Source: Chloroflexota bacterium (GTDB lineage: Bacteria; Chloroflexota; UBA6077; FW602-bin22; JACPQP01). From it: a stretch of 7,084 nucleotides of DNA. Both the position numbers and the translations under genes were made by a program. Location of the stretch: the NCBI GenBank assembly GCA_016190465.1, contig JACPQP010000505.1:1-7084 (forward strand), written 5' to 3'. Position 1 is the stretch's first letter. Each line of letters begins with the position of its first letter. This document shows positions 4,665 through 7,084 of this stretch, in pieces. Under the pieces are notes generated by a model that had not been told where the DNA came from, did not search any database, and worked only from the letters and a program-made list of their open reading frames with translations.

Positions 4665-6560
4665 TCACCGGTTCAAGAGCGTGCCGACGTAGCGCAGGAT
4701 CTCGTTCGCGCAGATCGCGCAGTATCCCTGCTCGCTGATCAGCCGCTCGACGACGTCGTTCATCTTGCGAAGCTGCCCGGCGTCCGGCGTCTTGGTCGAC
4801 GTCGTAATCTTCACCACGTCCTTCAGATCGCTGAACAGCTTTCGCTCGATGGCCTCCTTTAGTCGCTCGTGGGACCGGTAGTCGAAGCTGACTCCACGCC
4901 GGGCGAGCGAGGAGAGGCGAATCAGGATCTCCTCACGGAACGCCTTCTTCGCCGTCTCGGTGACGCCGATCTGTTCCTCGATCGAGCGCATCAGCTTCTC
5001 GTCAGGCTCGATCTCGTCCTCGGTGATCGGGTCCTTGAGCTTCGTCTTGTTGCAGAACGCCTCGACATTGTCCAGGTAGTTGTTGAGCAGCGTCTTGGCC
5101 GACTCCTCATAGGAGTAGACGAACGCCCGCTGCACTTCACGCTTCGAGACTTCGTCGTACTCCTTGCGGGCCTCCGCGATCAAGTTCAGCAGGCGCTCGC
5201 GCTCTTCTCGACTGATGCTGGTGTGCTGCTCAAACCCATCTTTCAGCGCCCGCAGCGCCTCAATCGGGTTCAGGCAGGACACGTTGTCCTTGATCAGCGC
5301 GTTGGAGAGGCGATTGATGATGTAGCGCGGGGAAATGCCGTCCATGCCCTCGCGGACGGACTCCTCCTGGAGCTCGCGAACGTCGTTCTGGTTGAAGCCC
5401 TCGACCTCCTCGCCGTTGTAGAGTCTGAGCTTCTTCAACGGGCTCATCCCCGCCTTCTTCGACTGCTCCAGGCGTGAGAGCACCGCGAACGTGCTGGCGA
5501 TCTCCAGGGTGTAGGGCGCGATGTGGACATCGCAGAGCGCGCTCTCCGCCAACAGCTTCTCGTAGATCTTCACCTCGTCGGATACGCGCAGGTTATACGG
5601 CACCTTGATGACGATGATGCGATCTTGCAGCGCCTCCGACTTCTTGTTGGCGACGAACGTGTTGTACTCGTTCTCGTTGGTGTGAGAGACGATCACTTCG
5701 TCGGCGTAGATCATCGAGAACCGCCCGGTCTTGATGTTCTGCTCCTGCGACAGGGTAAGCAGTCCATAGAGGAACTTCTCGTCGCACTTGAGCATCTCGA
5801 TGAACTCCATCAAGCCGCGGTTCGCGATGTTGAGCTCGCCGTCGAAGCGGTAGGCACGCGGATCAGACTCGACCCCGTATTCGCCGATGGTCGCCAGGTC
5901 GATGCTGCCGGTCAGCTCGGAGATGTCCTGCGACTTCGGGTCGCTGGGCGTGAAGGTGCCGATGCCGGTGCGCTGTTTTTCCGAGAAGGCGATCCGCTCG
6001 ACCCGGACGTTCTCCATGCGGTTGTCGTATTCGTCGCGCAGCACCTGGCGGCAAACGGGGCAGAGGTCGCCCTCGATGTAGATGCCGTATTCTTTGTGGA
6101 TGTCCTGCCGGAGCGGTTGGGGGATGAGATGGAGAGGCTCCTCGTGCATCGGGCAGCCCTTGATGGCGTAGAGCGCCCCCGCGGGGGTTCGGCTGTAGTT
6201 CTCCAGCCCACGCTTCAGCAGCGTCACAATCGTAGACTTGCCACCCCCGACCGGGCCCATCAGCAGCAGGATGCGCTTCCGGACTTCGAGTCGCCGCGCG
6301 GCCGAACTGAAATACTCGACGAGCTGTTGCAGTGTCTTGTTCAGACCGAAAAGGTCACGAGAGAAGAACCGGTACTCTTTCTCGCCGTCTCGCAGCACCT
6401 CGACCCCGGCGTCTTTGACCATGTTGTGGACGCGTGCGTGGGAGAGCTGGGCGATCGATGGGTTCTGCAACACCAGGTCGAAGTACTCGGCGAACGACCC
6501 TTCCCAGGTGAGCTGCTGCTCTTCTCGTCGAAACTGCTCAAGCCGTTGAATCAGGTCCAT
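4665..6560 (-). CDS. prkA: PrkA family AAA+ ATPase / putative serine protein kinase
   Basis: Homologue of B. subtilis PrkA (631 aa, identical length) and E. coli YeaG (644 aa). The N-terminal AAA_PrkA module (about 18-370) has the Walker A loop GPVGGGKS (102-109), GCPMHEEPLHLIP (135-147), the ERIAFSEKQRTGIGTFTPSDPKSQD stretch in pieces (about 188-212), ANRGLMEF as the likely Walker B region and VSHTNENEYN as the sensor-like strand. The C-terminal PrkA domain contains YVSYEES-like YSYEESAK, the NKTKLKDP region, RSIEEQIG, EILIRLSS and VVKITTSTKTPD. The family has been reported as a kinase and, in Bacillus, as an ATP-dependent protease, so the true activity is debated. Oddities are CPVC at 167-170 and CAIC at 614-617, giving possible zinc ligands with C136/H139. 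It is cytoplasmic by sequence. It probably heads the prkA-yhbH-spoVR transcript, and ATG 6560 is fixed by a near-perfect Shine-Dalgarno. Confidence 0.97.
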   Translation of the reverse strand: MDLIQRLEQFRREEQQLTWEGSFAEYFDLVLQNPSIAQLSHARVHNMVKDAGVEVLRDGEKEYRFFSRDLFGLNKTLQQLVEYFSSAARRLEVRKRILLLMGPVGGGKSTIVTLLKRGLENYSRTPAGALYAIKGCPMHEEPLHLIPQPLRQDIHKEYGIYIEGDLCPVCRQVLRDEYDNRMENVRVERIAFSEKQRTGIGTFTPSDPKSQDISELTGSIDLATIGEYGVESDPRAYRFDGELNIANRGLMEFIEMLKCDEKFLYGLLTLSQEQNIKTGRFSMIYADEVIVSHTNENEYNTFVANKKSEALQDRIIVIKVPYNLRVSDEVKIYEKLLAESALCDVHIAPYTLEIASTFAVLSRLEQSKKAGMSPLKKLRLYNGEEVEGFNQNDVRELQEESVREGMDGISPRYIINRLSNALIKDNVSCLNPIEALRALKDGFEQHTSISREERERLLNLIAEARKEYDEVSKREVQRAFVYSYEESAKTLLNNYLDNVEAFCNKTKLKDPITEDEIEPDEKLMRSIEEQIGVTETAKKAFREEILIRLSSLARRGVSFDYRSHERLKEAIERKLFSDLKDVVKITTSTKTPDAGQLRKMNDVVERLISEQGYCAICANEILRYVGTLLNR

Positions 6561-6566
6561 TCAGCG

Positions 6567-6576
6567 TCACCTCCTT
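6567..6576 (-). promoter_or_regulatory. Near-perfect ribosome-binding site of prkA
   Basis: The minus-strand AAGGAGGTGA complements the whole 16S 3' anti-Shine-Dalgarno and ends 6 bases before ATG 6560 (about 9 from the GGAGG core). It decides the start and predicts high translation of prkA relative to yhbH. Confidence 0.85.
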
Positions 6577-6613
6577 CGAGCCAGCCCTCAACCCGCCACG
6601 TAACCAGCCGTCA

Positions 6614-6640
6614 GTCTGCACAGACGAACGACAGCTGTCG
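6614..6640. promoter_or_regulatory. Two adjacent palindromes upstream of prkA, possible operators
   Basis: GTCTGCACAGAC (6614-6625; GTCTG/CAGAC around CA) and the perfect 12-bp palindrome CGACAGCTGTCG (6629-6640) have centres 15 bp apart, 54-80 bases before the prkA ATG. Tandem dyads of this kind are typical of regulator binding sites, but I cannot name the factor. Confidence 0.4.
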
Positions 6641-6651
6641 ACGGAGGGCCG

Positions 6652-6699
6652 TCCTTACCTTTTGGTGCACTCTCGTGCGCCCCTCCTCCTCGGTAAGGA
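6652..6699 (-). ncRNA. Nested stem-loop in the prkA leader
   Basis: TCCTTACC (6652-6659) and GGTAAGGA (6692-6699) pair over 8 bp, enclosing an inner hairpin (6664-6670/6675-6681). On the minus strand this has a GAGA tetraloop of the GNRA class. The minus-strand interior also has a purine-rich GAGGAGGAG side and an AAAA side. It resembles a structured leader element; I could not match it to a known riboswitch class. It lies 92-139 bases before prkA. Confidence 0.35.
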
Positions 6700-6920
6700 G
6701 CAGTCCGGTTACCAGCCGATCGCGTAGATGGTCTGCCGCTCGCCGGCGCCGCGGGCGTCAACTCTCCCACTCGTGCATGGGCTGGCGAACGGGCAGGCGT
6801 TACCGCCGGTCTCCGAGGTGGCCGTCGTGCTCCCACGCGGGCTTCCTGCTGCGCGGAACCGTGCTCGGTATCTGCCACACCTGTGCCGCCGGTTGAGCAA
6901 GACCTATGCCAGTCCCCCTG

Positions 6921-6956
6921 CGGGTAGGGGCAGGCACGGGGGCCTGCCCCTACCCG
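6921..6956. repeat. Long perfect palindromic repeat, REP-like
   Basis: CGGGTAGGGGCAGGC (6921-6935) and its exact complement at 6942-6956 form a 15-bp stem around ACGGGG. Elements of this GTAGGGGCAGGC...GCCTGCCCCTAC type are scattered between genes in many high-GC genomes. As a strong hairpin it would also serve as a transcription or mRNA-decay barrier upstream of prkA. Confidence 0.7.
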
Positions 6957-7084
6957 GTGACCCCCTCTACCCCCTGCCCGCCGTTCCTGAGCCGGGCCCC
7001 CACCCGGGGGTGAAGAAGGAGGCCGCTCTCCCTCTCCCCCACTCGGCTCACAAGGGTAGGTATCGCGGGGGGGTGCCCTGCGAC
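6957..7084. repeat. G/C-run repeat cluster at right window edge
   Basis: No gene is seen here. CCCCTGCCC plus CGTTCCTGA (6971-6990) mirrors the sequence at 51-75 in inverse orientation. TGAGCCG (6988-6994) and CGGCTCA (7044-7050) are inverted arms around a 49-base stretch that includes CACCCGGGGGTG (7001-7012). It looks like a composite of REP-like units continuing beyond the window. Confidence 0.5.

Larger units (their letters stand above)
6561..6915 (-). other. prkA upstream region, no gene recognised
   Basis: About 350 bases without a convincing coding region on either strand. Open frames here give arginine-rich translations and lack ribosome sites. I see no clear sigma70 or SigE-type promoter for prkA. 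The region contains two adjacent dyads (6614-6640), a nested stem-loop (6652-6699) and an imperfect direct repeat, TAACCAGCCG at 6601-6610 and TTACCAGCCG at 6709-6718. It is probably the prkA promoter and leader. Confidence 0.45.

Noticed and set aside
4498..4692. 64-aa plus-strand open frame of the PLSPSPTRRG type
   Set aside because: It is a translation of the palindromic repeat element, a known source of spurious proteins.
5523..6896. 457-aa plus-strand open frame opposite prkA, ending in a Cys-containing tail (PSCSH...CHTC)
   Set aside because: Most of it is the complement of prkA. The tail beyond 6560 looks faintly like a zinc knuckle, but it is arginine-rich, without a ribosome site or independent support.
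6561..6900. tRNA or known riboswitch (ZTP, THF, glycine and c-di-GMP patterns considered)
   Set aside because: No cloverleaf or T-loop sequence and no class-defining conserved core could be matched by eye.

Overview
The window is GC-rich bacterial DNA. Its core is a three-gene minus-strand cluster, prkA-yhbH-spoVR. In transcription order this encodes a PrkA-type AAA+ ATPase/putative serine kinase (631 aa), a DUF444/YhbH protein with a von Willebrand A-type metal site (381 aa) and a SpoVR-family protein (472 aa). The protein sequences and lengths are closer to the Bacillus-type proteins than to E. coli YeaG/YeaH/YcgB, as far as I can recall those families. High GC, Bacillus-like versions of these proteins, a DUF5939-type cyclase and many G/C-rich palindromic intergenic repeats are compatible with Chloroflexota (Thermomicrobia/Sphaerobacter-like) or another high-GC Terrabacteria lineage. 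That placement is an inference of low certainty. Possession of prkA-yhbH-spoVR does not prove sporulation, because non-sporulating bacteria carry the same genes.

Layout from left to right. 1-~80: REP-like G/C-rich hairpin repeat. 206-916 (+): class III adenylate cyclase catalytic domain with all catalytic residues but only a stub of its N-terminal region. The frame is open back to the window edge and runs into the repeat, so the gene looks 5'-truncated. 921-1442 (-): small protein of uncertain, possibly GNAT-like, fold, facing the cyclase tail to tail with a shared hairpin at the stops. 1443-1872: non-coding gap with a good sigma70-type promoter (-) and three dyads, read here as a long leader for the small protein. 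1873-3291 (-) spoVR; 3292-4437 (-) yhbH, whose stop codon directly abuts the spoVR start; 4438-4664: intergenic region carrying a REPIN-like double-hairpin element, a degraded third unit, and a separate perfect 10-bp dyad with an AT-rich centre; 4665-6560 (-) prkA with a near-perfect Shine-Dalgarno. 6561-~6915: prkA upstream region with palindromes and a nested stem-loop. ~6916-7084: further REP-like repeats.

How the genes may work together: an AAA+ ATPase beside a MIDAS-bearing VWA protein is the same pairing as MoxR/VWA systems (RavA-ViaA, CbbQ-CbbO, NorQ-NorD). PrkA and YhbH may therefore be an ATPase plus adaptor acting on SpoVR or on a common target. In E. coli, yeaG/yeaH are linked to starvation responses; in Bacillus, prkA, yhbH and spoVR are linked to sporulation. 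The REPIN-like element and a hairpin that can mask the yhbH Shine-Dalgarno could lower yhbH-spoVR output relative to prkA. The small 921-1442 gene seems to have its own promoter and may be an accessory or an unrelated neighbour.
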